A DNA stretch of 64,000 bases from Hydrangea macrophylla (lineage: Eukaryota; Streptophyta; Magnoliopsida; Cornales; Hydrangeaceae): assembly GCA_033977485.1 (NCBI GenBank), contig CM066984.1, positions 114,383,251 to 114,447,250 of the forward strand, read 5' to 3'. Below, piece by piece: positions 53,355 to 64,000 of this stretch. A program made the position numbers and the translations under genes. Under the pieces are notes generated by a model that was given only the letters and a program-made list of their open reading frames with translations, made no database searches and was not told where the DNA came from. The number at the start of each line of letters is the position of its first letter. The first letter of the stretch is position 1.

Positions 53355-55849
53355 TGTAATACCCTGTATTTTCAGGTATATATATATATCCCTTGCACTT
53401 TCCTTAGTCTTTGGTGAGTTTGAGTTTCCAATCGATTGACATTCTTTCCAATCGATTGACATTCTTTTCAATCGATTGACATTTTTGGATACCAATCGAT
53501 TGACATGTTCCCAATCAATTGCCATCAGACCGACCTGAATTCATGATGTGGCAGTTTATCAATCGATTGCCATCTTCTTCAATCGATTGACTACAAATAT
53601 CTGTTGCCAATCGATTGACTTGTATCTCAATCGATTGACATAAGCTGAGAAACATTTTCTTCTTTCCTTTAGCTTTGAACGTATGGCACTCTTAACCCTA
53701 TATATACTCGTTCATTTGTGGCCTTGGGCCAAGTTTTGGCAGCCTTGGGAGGGAGAGATACATACTCTCTTATATATACACACATATATATATTGTATAT
53801 ATATATTACACACACACACTCTCGGGTAGAGAAGAAGAAGAAGAAGGAAGAGGAGAGGAGACCAGAAAGAAAAGACAGACAGAGAGAGGGAAAGAGAAGT
53901 CACCATAGCCGCCGTCGCGGAGCTCGGGACGCCGTCAACGGAACACCGGGAGAGGTGAGTTTATTAACTCACTCAAAGAGGTTTGTTTTGTGATGTTTAT
54001 GTGTGTATAATAACGTGCATGAGGAGGAAATGAGACCCCAACGTTTTGTACTAAAACCCAGCAGTTTTGAAGAAGAAGACAGAGTCCAATCGATTGACAT
54101 TAGTCCAATCGATTGACATTATTCCAATCGATTGACATTATTCCAATCGATTGACATAAGTCCAATCGATTAACATTATTTCCAATCGATTGAGTAAGAG
54201 CAGAATGTTGTTTATCTATTATTATATGTTATGAGCTGATTGTAATGTACCCAAGCTGTTAATGGCTGTACCATATGTGATATTGGATATGTGCTTAGTC
54301 AACATGATACTACGTAAGCCTTATATGATGTTTATGTTAATGTTACAAGATGAACTGTTTATTATTTACTGTCGATATGAGATGCTCTAATGGTTAAGTA
54401 ACTGCCATATGTTATTGTCAAACTGAATAGTAGAACGGAACACGACAGCACGTTAATAATCAGAAATGAGTAGATATGTTGAATACAGAGCATGTGGTAT
54501 TTCCTGTACTTAGTATATGAGCATTTCACAATATGTGTCAGCATGTATGGGATAGTGATGTTAAGAGGTAAGAGAATCTGATGAGAAATAAAATATTGAG
54601 ATGAAGAGATGAGAAGATCTGATGAGAAATGAGATATTGATATGAAGAGATGAGAAGATATGATGAGAAAGGGGAACTGTGATTTATATGGAATAATGAG
54701 ATATGTGTACTTTGGGATCCGTGGGATCAACGGCTGACGAGTCGGGTGGACGTGGGATGGTTAGAGTTCCTAGTGCGCCTCTCACTGTTGAAGACGTCCA
54801 GTGATGCGTATGCACTGTTGAAGACGTCCAGTGTACCGTTGAAGACGTCCGGCTAGTGCTCTAATGTATTCTCAGCTGTGTAGACGACCAGTGAGGGTAT
54901 ACGCATCGTTGAAGACGTCCGATGTGCCGTTCTATCGTTTATAGATAGGTGGTATCGTGTAGACGACCGGTAACCCTATCAAGGGATTTTGGGATCTATT
55001 GCCTAGTCGGGTGATTCCGATTGGCATTACTGTATCGACGAATGGTTTTCAGATTGGTATTATGGGATCGACGTATGGATACGGATGAGAATAAGAACAT
55101 GGATATGGATGTGAATATGGGAATGGTTAGTATGATGATGGTTCAGTCGTGGATTTAGCATCCCGACGTAAAGGTAGATGCATGGGTGGTTGCACGGTTA
55201 CACGCATGGATTTGGTAAATACGTGATGAGATATGTTATACCATGATGTTTATCCTGGTCATTACTTAATATGATTTCTGTTATTATTGATTCATATACA
55301 GTTTGATGAGACCTTTGCTATGTCCGTGAGTGACGCCATTGTTAAGAGATTAACCAGATTTTAAGATGCTGAACAATAACGGTGAGGAGTGTTGTTTAGT
55401 GTACTTACTCAGCTTTGTATCCAAAGCTGATGGCGTTAATGCCCTGGACATTCCAATGTCTAGGGATTTGTAGGTCTTGAGGACTGAAGACTGATAGTTC
55501 TGCCAGACTTGGAGCTGAAGGCTGGAAGACGAAGATGTGCTGCTTTATATAGTTAGTTTGTATATCTGTTGTTGTTATTGTTATAGGCCTGAGACTATAG
55601 GCCAGCTGTTGTAATAGTTTTAGTAGACTTTTATAATTGGTACTTGGGCATCTGTTGCTTTCATACCTTTTATAGTTTCCGCTGTAGCCTCTGATTAATG
55701 TTAATAAGATATGTTCTATGAATAGCATCCTCCCTATCGTGGTGTTTATTGGTTTGAGTAGATGACAACGCGGTTATTCACCCGTCATTCCCTATGGACC
55801 CATAAAGGAAATTTATTTTTCTCTATTTATGCTGCTCCGGGGCGTGACA
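53355..55849 (+). repeat. N3 3' LTR
   Basis: 2495 bp, nearly identical to the 5' LTR. Most differences are single bases, plus length changes in the AT microsatellite. Confidence 0.95.
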
Positions 55850-56139
55850 TTGATGAACCGAGTATTTAAAGATTACTTGGATGAGTTTGTGATTGTTTTT
55901 ATTGATGACATTTTGATATACTCCAAGAGTGTCGAAGACCTTGAAAGACATCTTCGACTGATTTTACAACGACTCCGAGAGAAGAAACTGTTTGAAAAGT
56001 TGAAGAAATGTGAGTTATGGTTAATAGAGATTGCATTTTTGGGCCATGTAATATCAAAGGAAGGTGTGTCAGTGGATCCACAGAAAATTGAAGCTATAGC
56101 TAATTGGAATCCGCCGACGAATGTGTTAGAAGTAAGAAG
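55850..56139 (+). pseudogene. E0 reverse transcriptase, palm and thumb part
   Basis: Resumes after N3: [19 protein letters not shown], with the FIDD catalytic pair, then KKLFEKLKKCELW and FLGHVIS. The frame is clean up to VLEVR, where S3 is inserted, and continues at 59007 with SILGLVGYYRR. Confidence 0.9.
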
Positions 56140-59001
56140 TGTCACGCCCCGACGTAGCATAAATAAGGAAAGCGTTTAATTTCCTTTATTGACCTGTAGG
56201 TCGCGACAGTTTGAAGGATCGATTCCGTTCCAAACGTCGAACAACAAAACATAACAATCAGAGTAGAGCAATCAAAGCTTACAAATATTTTTCTAACTTA
56301 TTACATATTACAGTACGGGGTCTCTAAAGGCACCACCGCCTTAAAACAAAACAATAACTATTGTCTATTACAGTCATCCTTATTACAACCCAAATTTATA
56401 ACTTAAAACATATAAAAGTAAATCCTCTTTCCAGCAGGGATTCTCAGTTTGCATAGTCATACGGTCCAGCAATATCATAACCTGAAAAGCCTGAACACGA
56501 ATGTCCAGGACGCATCAACGTCGTCAGATTCAAGAAGCTGGTGATTATTAATAACATAACTTTGAATGTAAAACATACTCATTTACCATTTTCCAATTCT
56601 CATTTAAATCCACAAGTTTATATTTAAGATAAAGAGTTCGTTTTAGAAAACAACCACAATATTATTTAAAAGATAAATTCACATATATGTGACCGTGTAT
56701 GAGAACAATGCACCATCTCATCTGACCGACTCTTTTCTCTCGACAAAACCCAACAACCCACCATCACACACCGGTATCTTTGAAACTCTAAGATAGCCAC
56801 ACTTTAGCACATGGGTGCCAGGGAATGTCCAGTTTGCCTCACACTTTGGTCCGGGGTACCAGGGAGTGTCCATTGCCTCACACTTTGACTACCTAATCCG
56901 CCATGCAAATACCGGAGGAACCCTCACGCAGTATCCAGACTCGGGTATCAGGGAGTGTCCGTAGGCCACACTTTAGCACTTCCATGGGTGCCAGGGAATT
57001 TCCAAGTTCGGCTTCACACACTTTGACGCTACCATGGTCATCAGGGAGTGTCCAATTTTGCCACCATCACATTTCAAAGACATCCTCGCCGCAATCTCAA
57101 TCACAACACACTTTGGTACTCACTTACCAGGGAGTGTCCACAACACAATCTCAACCGCACTCACTATGCCACACTGACCATAACTCTTTTCCATACTAAC
57201 CAACATTCACACTCACTATGCATGTACAACTGACTCCACATGTATGTCATAAAACTTTAAAACATGAGGCAATTCACTGATTTATACAAACGACGAGCGT
57301 ACGGGGATTGATAAGTCACAATACAACGTTTAAATCGTTCTAACATAACCAATTAAGATTCTGATTTAATAAATTTCCCAAACAGTACTCAAACAACATA
57401 TAGATTTTATCCCAAACAGTCCCTTATCACATAACAAGCAAAACTAGAAACTGCCAGAAGTCGCGCGTGCTGGCCACTCGCGCGAGGGGTCGCTCGCGCG
57501 GGCCGCTCGCGCGACCTGCCTATTTTTCCTTTTCTTTATTAAAACTTTTATATCTGCCAGAATATAGGAAGATCGCGCGCGCGGGTTGCTCGCGCATTCC
57601 GCTCGCGCGATCTGCCTAATTTTCATTTTTCTTTTATAAAATTTTTCTGTCTGCCTGGGAACGCAAACCTCGCAAGCGCGGGTCGCTCGCGCGATCGCAC
57701 GCACGAGTTTCAGCAGAGGCTTCATCTTCTTCGTGGAGAATGTCCTGTTTCAGAAATTCAGGGTCTTTTTGACCCATTTTCAATTCTGTAAGTTACTAGG
57801 CCTTATAATATATGATTCTCTTTAGTTTTTCACAAGGAATAAGAATCCACAACTAATTTAACATGAATCAAACCATATCTCTCTAATTTTATGAAAAACT
57901 AAAAGATGATAAAATTTGATTTCTAATATACTTTCTCCTATGAACAAATTAGGCCTCAATACTTTAAACATAATCTATATATACCATAATCTTTCATAAT
58001 CATATGAGAAAATAGATTTTGATTGAGTTTGGAAAAATTATGATTTTGGAGTTCAAGCTTCTATGGATGAAATTAGCAATGGTGGTTCATCTATACATAT
58101 ACACAATCAGTAACTAAGCATAGAATTACATTTAGAGTGAGTTTAAAATACTCACTTGATCAAAAGCAAAGAGATTTGTTGAGAAAGATAACTAAATCAA
58201 GAAACCCAATACAAGTTTGGCTATGGAGTTAAGCTTCTCTCTCTTAAAATATTCTATAGAACTCTCTCAAGCTCTCTCTCTGAATTTTCAGTCTTCAATA
58301 AAGGATGAACCAAAAGAGTGTAGCATATATAGAAATCCCAAAGAGGAACTTGGTGGCCAAGCAAATTCCTAAACACTCAACAAATTGAATTTCATAAACT
58401 AATTCTCTAAATTCACTTAATAAACACTACACAATTACATACGTATATACATATATCAGCTGTAGGAGTATTGAAAGGGTAGTTTAGACTATTAGGGGTC
58501 AATCTTAAGATGTTTGGCAAAATCAACTTTTGGCATAAAGATATAACACTCACACAATGCACAACCAAACAAAGCCTAAGTCAATCATTAGTTTCCATAA
58601 ATGTCAATAAAGCATAAGTCTAATCAAACTTTACATCACTTCCAAAATCTGTGGAAGTTTAGAACAACGTGGACAGTTTTAAACATAAACTGGTATTTTT
58701 TGTGGCGCGGTGTTCGTCACAAAACTACAGAAAATTCATTTTAATGTAGGAAATGATTTTCTGATTTTATAAAAATACAGTTTGAGTCAAAAGAAATTAT
58801 TTTCACCGTTTTGAAATACAGTTTTGAAATCCAACACAGGTATTACTAATTTTGTAAAATTACAGTTTGGCCCCAATAAGAATTTCAAATATGAAATCAA
58901 GCAAGAAATAAATTCTACACATAAGAATTGTAATTAAAATAAAAGTGGACAATGAATATTAAATATGACAATGCAAATAAATGAAAATGCAGGTTATTAC
59001 A
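56140..59001 (-). mobile_element. Solo LTR S3 (S1 family), inverted
   Basis: 2862 bp, TGTCACGCCCCGACG to GCAGGTTATTACA on the plus strand, flanked by AGAAG (56135-56139 and 59002-59006). Reverse orientation relative to S1. Contains a hairpin array with CCAGGGAGTGTCC units (56815-57140) and CG-rich palindromes (57461-57710), both more decayed than in S1. No genes. Confidence 0.93.
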
Positions 59002-59006
59002 AGAAG

Positions 59007-60672
59007 TATCTTGGGATTAGTCGGTTACTATCGAAGATTAGTGGAGAATTTTTTAAGAATTGCAACACCTATAAATCGACTAATGCAGAAAGACGTACCA
59101 TTTTGTGTGGAATCCTGAGTGTGAAGAAAGCTTTCTGGAGTTGAAAACTCAGTTAACGTCAACACCGATCTTGACTATTCCATCGAGGACAGAGGGGTTT
59201 AATATTTATAACGATGCTTCGCATCGAGGGTTGGGATGTGTCTTGGTGCAAAATGGCGAAGTCATTGCCTATGCTTCGCGAAAACTGAGGACGCATGAAG
59301 TCAATTATCCAACACATGATTTGGAGCTAGCGACCGTAGTATTTGTCTTAAAAATTTGGCAACATTACTTATATGGGGAGAAGTGTGAAATTTACACTAA
59401 ACATAAGAGTTTAAAGTACCTTTTTACTCAGAGAAACCTTAACATGAGACAAAGGTATTGGTTGGAATTAATGAAAGACCACGATGTAACAATTTACTAT
59501 CACCCGGGAAAGGCCAATGTAGTGGCCGATGCGCTAAGTCAGAAATCAACAAGTAATTTGATCTATGCCTTGACTACTCAGGAGAAATTAATACGGGAAA
59601 TGGAGAAGCTGAAATTGGAAGTAATCTCAGAGACTAGAGATGCCTTGATGTCAGCTATCATTGCACATCTATCCTTAGTAGATGATATTCGAAGCAAGCA
59701 TCTTCAAGATCCAGAGCTGAAGAAGATTTGTGATGGTATACCCAAGAGTAAGCAGCCAGAGTTCACCTTTGAGAATGGAATATTGAAGTTCATAAATTGG
59801 GTTTGTGTACCAAATATAGATCAAATCAAAGAAATAGTTTTAGAAGAAGCACATAACACCAAGTATTAAATTCATCCGGGAAGCACGAAAATGTACCGCG
59901 ACTTACGGGAAATCTATTGGTGGTTTGGAATGAAACGAGAAGTAGCAGAATATGTGGCTAAATGCGTGGTATGTCAACAAGTCAAAGTAGAGCATCAGAG
60001 ACCTATAGGACAATTAATACCATTACCTATACTGGAATGGAAATGGGAGAATATTACAATGGATTTTGTGTCAGGTTTACCAAGATCTAGGAAGTCAAAT
60101 GACACTGTTTGTGTAATCGTTGATCGATTGACCAAGTTAGCACATTTCTTGCCAATCAAAACCAATGACCCGATGAAACTAGCGGAGTTATATGTTCAAG
60201 AGATAGCACGATTACACGGAGCTCCAGTATCGGTTGTTTCTGACGGATATAGTAAATTTACATCGTGATTTTGGCAAGGATTACAGTGGGCTATGGGTAA
60301 TAAACTGAGTTTTAGTACGACATTTCATCCCCAGACCGATGACCAGTCAGAACGAGTAATTCAGATCTTGGAGGATATGCTACGATTGTGTGTATTGCAT
60401 TTCAAAGGTGATTGGGAGGAACATTTACCACTAGCAAAGTTTGCTAATAATAACAGTTTCCATGCTAGTATTAGAATGACGCATTTTGAAGCTTTATATG
60501 GGCAAAAATGTCGTTCACCAGTTTGCTGGACTGAGGTGGGGGAAAGGAAATTGATAGGACCAAAAATTGTTCAACATATTACGGAAAAGATTAATGTGAT
60601 AAAACAACAGCTACATACGGCCCAAAGTCGTTACAAGAGTTACGCAGATTTAAAGAGAAGATCGATAGAATT
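59007..60672 (+). pseudogene. E0 RT end, RNase H and integrase, broken
   Basis: The RT connection domain (LGLVGYYRR) is followed by a frameshift just before 59105. RNase H has the changed motif YNDAS (N for S), TKHKS (K for D at a catalytic position) and ADALSQ. Integrase has a finger with HPGS and CVVCQQVK, and the catalytic region with MDFVSG, SDGYSKFTS (G for R) and SERVIQ. In-frame stops lie near 59867 and 60266. The frame stops at KRRSIEF, where a minus LTR begins. The damaged RNase H and integrase residues confirm this is dead. Confidence 0.9.
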
Positions 60673-61925
60673 TGTCACGACCCATCCCACATGCATGGAC
60701 ATAGGATACGTGGCACGCCACCAAGACTCAAACATTCATTAAATAACTAAACGCAGTGGAAAAATAACTTTACAACAACCTTGAGTATTAAAACTTTAGG
60801 AAATGTTACCCTCCAAGTTGTAAAATCAGTATAAAATTAAAAACGTAATTATATTTCGAACCGAATGAATATATGTTAAAAGGGGTCCCAAAGGTACCTT
60901 AAGAACCAACCAAAACATTTAAATTATTTCTGGAAGGGGTATAAAAAGATTGTACGCAAGGGTCATTTCGACCGATCGAATGACCATTTAGCATAATCGT
61001 CCCAAAGTTGCAGAATTTTGCTAAGGATCAAACAATCTTTACTCCCATCATTCCACCAAGCATGTTTACAACATTTTAAACTTCACCATCTATGCTAGTA
61101 AGGGTGGATCCAGGATTTTTTGTCAGGGGGGCCTAGCCTATACGGGGGTTTGGGGGCAGTGCCCCCAAGGCGAAATTTTTTGAGTCTACCTATACAAATA
61201 ATGTGTAAAATGGTAGAATCGCATATAGAATTAGTTTAACACCCATAATTTGGGATAAATCATGTAATTTTAGGGGATCTATATCTAAAACATGTCAAAT
61301 ATTACACGTAAGTATAAAATTTTCAAAAGTACAAGGGGGCCTATGTCTAAAACTTGTAAAATATTACATACAAGTCTAGAATTTTCAAAAGTTCAGGGGG
61401 GGCCTACATGAAATTTAAGAAGACCTATTTCCAAAATCTATAAAGTATTACATATAATTTTGTAATTTCCAAAAATCCATGGGGGCCTGTGCCACCCCTG
61501 AATTGCATTTGGGTCCGCCGATGTATGCTAGGCTTTCAAGAACATCATTAAGACATGATAATCCACAAAAAAGAAATAATAATGGAACAGGGAAAAAGAA
61601 AGGAATTACGCAACCGGCATTCCGGTTGAATTAAGACTCCCTTTGCCGATTCCTTAAATGGAGGAAAATCAAGAGGAACTTGGAACATGAGCTCGCTCAG
61701 TATTAGATAGTTGGTGAGGGCAGGGCTTAGTGGGAAATAGAACCGTTATGTGCGTTTCAACCAATGTTGCTATAAGCCCCTTCTGAACTCGATATGTGAA
61801 AGCGTCTAAAAAAGACTAAGATTGCTTGGGAGATGCCCTAAGACAACGGGCTTTCCCTTTAAATGAAAGTAAAGCTTGGGATGAGTGTCCTACGTTAGGA
61901 AATAGGGATCATCAGTCCATGTGAC
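60673..61925 (-). mobile_element. Broken Tekay-type LTR, minus orientation, split by a hAT-type insertion
   Basis: Starts TGTCACGACCCATCCC at 60673 within the E0 integrase frame. The first part (to 61098) and the part after the insertion (61532 to about 61700) resemble the 3'-terminal part of a Tekay LTR in reverse. No matching end with the GAATT flank (60668-60672) is found. The sequence from about 61700 to 61925 is not assignable. A deletion here removed the LTR end together with the E0 chromodomain. Confidence 0.6.
61099..61523. mobile_element. Miniature hAT-type DNA transposon
   Basis: 425 bp between perfect 8-bp target duplications TATGCTAG (61091-61098 and 61524-61531). Ends TAAGGGTGGATCCA and, reversed, CATCGGCGGACCCA are decayed forms of the hAT-type terminus CAGGGGCGGACCCA. 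Inside is a 62-bp repeat of the form AGGGGGCCTATGTCTAAAAC...TTTTCAAAAGT (from about 61272, 61333 and 61395). No transposase is encoded. Confidence 0.82.
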
Positions 61926-63642
61926 ATAGACAAACACCCATTTAAGTTTGAGATAATTTTAATAAGTTTCATTAATTAGCAGGGGTATAAATGTAAAATT
62001 GAAGAAACTAGAGGAGGCAAGTATAGAAACACAAAATCGTGCCTTGCATGTAGCAAGACACGTGTGCTATGACTTATGAATTGAGTCTATCATCCTTAGT
62101 TGGAACAAGATTTACAGAGAATTGACGAAAATTTGATGAAGACGACGCCGCTTTCAACACCGATTGACGCGTGATTTGACGATCAATTTCAAAATGAGGT
62201 TATATATTTGGACTCCTGGAGGTGAGTCTAACGCAATGGTATAAATATTATTGCATTTTGAGACAGTTTTTCTGCGCCCTAATTTGGGAACTTAGCTTAT
62301 AACTTGTAATTTGTATATAGGAATTGCACCTGGGAATTACTAGGCTTATAATTCTGCTATTAGGAGCGAAATCCTTGAGATGAGTGACAATAATTGTAGA
62401 ATTTGGATAATTGGATGTTTGGAATTATCTTTGTGACGATATGCATGCCTTTTTGTATAATTTAGCATGTTTAGTTATTATTGGGCAAACCCACGAGGTT
62501 AATAAGACCCATTTATATGGCGAAAGTATGGTGTGATGAATTTATATGAGCATGTTGAGTTGTATATTTGGGTCAAAGAGGAACTTGTACTTGCCATCAA
62601 AGTGATGAGACCAGGTGACAAAATTGGTCATGAGGTTGCATGCCTGAAAGGAAGAGGTGTGGATCTCGGTTAGTTGCGCGGACTAATAGAGTAGTTGTGA
62701 GCTAACGTGAAAGGGTGGTCGGTACTTGCGTTCCCGGAGACCATGGTGATGTGTAGAAAAGATGTGATTGGGCATGTCTATTATTCATGTTTATAGTTGT
62801 TGACATTCACAACATATAGCTGATATATTGTAGTAGTTATTAAATAACCATTGTAGGTGATAAAAGCAAGGCGTCAAAGGAATGAGAAAATGGCAACGGC
62901 GAGGCTACGTGGGTTTTGGGAATGGTTGTGATTGTGTGGTAAACTTATAACGGTTGCTAGAATTTGTACCTTAGCTGGGTTTGGTTGTGCTTAGGAAGAT
63001 CATGTTGATAACTTAGTTTGGTGGTTTATGGGAGGCTAGTATGTTTATTTCAAGGCAATGTTTGTTTAGTTAATGGCTAATGTAAATTCAGTCACTTGAT
63101 CATGTAATAGACTAGTAGCAAGATTACCTCGTGTAATATATGGGTTGTATCGTGTTGTTCACGTTTGGTTTGAAACACATTTTATTAAGTGTTGAGCATG
63201 TTTAGTTTGGTTATAGCTTGAAGACAGGGGTTGCTGCAAAATTTGGGATTCCGCTGCATAAACCAGTCGACCAGACGCACGACCCAGTCGACTGGATCGT
63301 GTCACAGAATACCAAAATTTCTGGGTTGGGGTCTTCAGTCGACTGGACCCCTTGTTCAGTCGACCGTGCCTTTAAAAGATCAGTCGACCGAATCCACCAG
63401 TCGACTGAACCAGTTGGTTCTCAGGAAAGAGCTCTCTGCAATTTGCATTTTCAATTGACCGGATCCCCGATCAGTCGACTGGATACCCATTTTTAAATGT
63501 TTTGATTTAAAATTGTTTCAAATGGGAAGGATCTATTTATAACTCTGATTTAAAGCTTAACAATGGATATTTAGGAGTATAATGAAAGCCTTGGTGGCGT
63601 GCCACATGTCCTAAAATTGTATATGCAATTCTGGGGCACGAA
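61926..63642 (+). repeat. E0 3' LTR, 5'-truncated
   Basis: Plus-oriented LTR sequence whose last 218 bases match 14446-14663. It has the GTTATT/AATAAC hairpin (62836-62848) followed by GTAGGTGA, and a palindrome array (63264-63481). Its true start is lost in the junction near 61700-61925. The last bases (GGGGCACGAAG) are decayed, so the end at about 63642 is approximate. Confidence 0.7.
63264..63481. repeat. CAGTCGACTG paired-palindrome array, E0
   Basis: Elements start at 63264, 63285, 63336, 63357, 63381, 63398, 63452 and 63472. Inner spacings are 21, 21, 17 and 20, with a 71-72 bp period for three steps. Half are mutated to CAGTCGACCG-like forms. Confidence 0.8.
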
Positions 63643-63804
63643 GCCAATATTTTACCTAAATATTAATCTTTAAATATAAGAAAGATTTAAATTATTGCTC
63701 CTTAAGCATTTGAGCCGCTAGTCAACTGATGCCAACCAAGTACATGCGACCAAGCCATTAAATGACAAACAATGAAACGTTTTAATCAAATATCCAATTG
63801 ATTA
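63643..63804. other. AT-rich sequence without recognised features
   Basis: Between the E0 LTR and the SINE. No reading frame, repeat or element terminus was recognised. Confidence 0.5.
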
Positions 63805-63911
63805 GCATAGGTTGGTATAGCTCTAAGTAGTAAAGAGCTTGAGATATATAAATCTGCTCTAATGCATAGGTTCGGTTTTCGAATCTCATCCCCCTCCCCC
63901 ATATAAAAAAA
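63805..63911 (+). mobile_element. tRNA-derived SINE
   Basis: About 107 bp with a box-A-like TAGCTCTAAGTAGTAAAGAGC (63818-63838), a box-B-like TTCGAATCTC (about 63878-63887), the C-rich CATCCCCCTCCCCC and a short A-tail. Flanked by 13-bp direct repeats ATCCAATTGATTA (63792-63804) and ATCCAGTTGATTA (63912-63924), one mismatch. This layout matches plant SINEs copied by LINE enzymes. Confidence 0.7.
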
Positions 63912-63916
63912 ATCCA

Positions 63917-63967
63917 GTTGATTAATTCCAATTTTTTTTTTTTTACGTGAAAAGTTGATTAATTCCA
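63917..63967. repeat. 14-bp direct repeats around a T-tract
   Basis: GTTGATTAATTCCA occurs at 63917-63930 and 63954-63967, enclosing a 13-T run and ACGTGAAAA. This looks like a second, very short minus-strand poly(A) retroinsertion with its target duplication. It partly overlaps the SINE's duplication. Confidence 0.5.
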
Positions 63968-64000
63968 CTTGCTCCCACATACAATTGCTTAAATGTAACA

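Larger units (their letters stand above)
47715..55849 (+). mobile_element. Gag-only LTR element N3
   Basis: LTRs of 2500 bp (47715-50214) and 2495 bp (53355-55849), TTGAT target duplications (47710-47714 and 55850-55854), an iMet-type primer site, one intact gag gene and about 1.3 kb of noncoding sequence. The internal region is 3140 bp with no protease, RT or integrase. The LTRs are nearly identical, so it moved recently using enzymes supplied in trans. Same class as the TR-GAG elements described in plants. Confidence 0.94.
14446..63642 (+). mobile_element. Old Tekay-type element E0, host of the nested insertions
   Basis: Pieces of one plus-strand element are at 14446-15864, 35367-35574, 46819-47714, 55855-56139, 59007-60672 and about 61926-63642. 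Across the first four insertion sites the protein frame continues codon for codon, and 5-bp duplications are present: GTCCG/GTTCG, TGTCC, TTGAT and AGAAG. The order is LTR end, primer site, gag, protease, RT, RNase H, integrase, LTR. The integrase C-terminus, chromodomain and polypurine tract are missing. E0 is the oldest layer, with stops and frameshifts in several parts. Confidence 0.9.

Noticed and set aside
61532..61925. rRNA- or organelle-derived insertion
   Set aside because: I see no recognisable rRNA or plastid motif; left as unassigned.
63805..63911. Functional tRNA gene
   Set aside because: Box A and B are degenerate, no acceptor stem pairs, and an A-tail with target duplications indicates a SINE.

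Overview
The window is transposable-element DNA from a plant genome, probably a eudicot with a large, repeat-rich genome. Evidence for this is the chromodomain-bearing Ty3/Gypsy (Tekay/Del-type) polyproteins, tRNA-iMet-type primer sites, an Athila-type element with a tRNA-Asp-type primer site, a Copia-type solo LTR, a hAT-type miniature element and a tRNA-derived SINE. I see no host protein gene, rRNA or tRNA gene. Nearly every stretch can be assigned to a mobile element or its remains.

Layout. 1-14445 is a cluster of Tekay-type LTRs. A minus-strand LTR (1-1559) and a plus-strand LTR (2811-14445) face each other across a fragment of a third LTR (1560-2810). The plus LTR is split by a complete minus-strand Tekay element, E1 (5007-13898, TSD GTAAC). 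14446-63642 is one old plus-strand Tekay element, E0, opened up by successive insertions. In its gag sits N1 (15865-35366, minus). N1 itself carries a solo LTR (S1, 15875-18817), an Athila-type element (20024-28464) and a Copia-type LTR (about 31575-33079). In its protease sits N2 (35575-46813, plus, nearly intact), whose 3' LTR holds a solo LTR of its own family in inverse orientation (S2, 44153-46215). In its reverse transcriptase sits N3 (47715-55849, gag-only). Between RT and RNase H sits solo LTR S3 (56140-59001). In its integrase sits a broken minus LTR (from 60673) with a hAT-type insertion (61099-61523). Except at the last site, the E0 reading frame resumes on the far side of each insertion and 5-bp target duplications are visible. 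The last 360 bases hold a SINE with target duplications.

How the parts relate. E1 and N2 encode the full Gag-protease-RT-RNase H-integrase-chromodomain set, broken only by a few in-frame stop codons. The Athila-type element and N3 have nearly identical LTR pairs but encode only Gag-protease and only Gag, so they must have been copied with RT and integrase supplied in trans.

Most interesting signal. The LTRs of at least six families carry arrays of short palindromes: CAGTCGACTG, CAATCGATTG, GATCGATC, TTCGATCGAA or TCGCGCGA, one type per family. In the Tekay families they form pairs 20-21 bp apart (two helical turns) that recur about every 70-73 bp (seven turns, half a nucleosome), although the spacer sequence has diverged. 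The same LTRs hold arrays of small hairpins with fixed loops and stems that change by compensating substitutions. I know of no description of this as a shared LTR architecture. All counts and spacings were made by hand.
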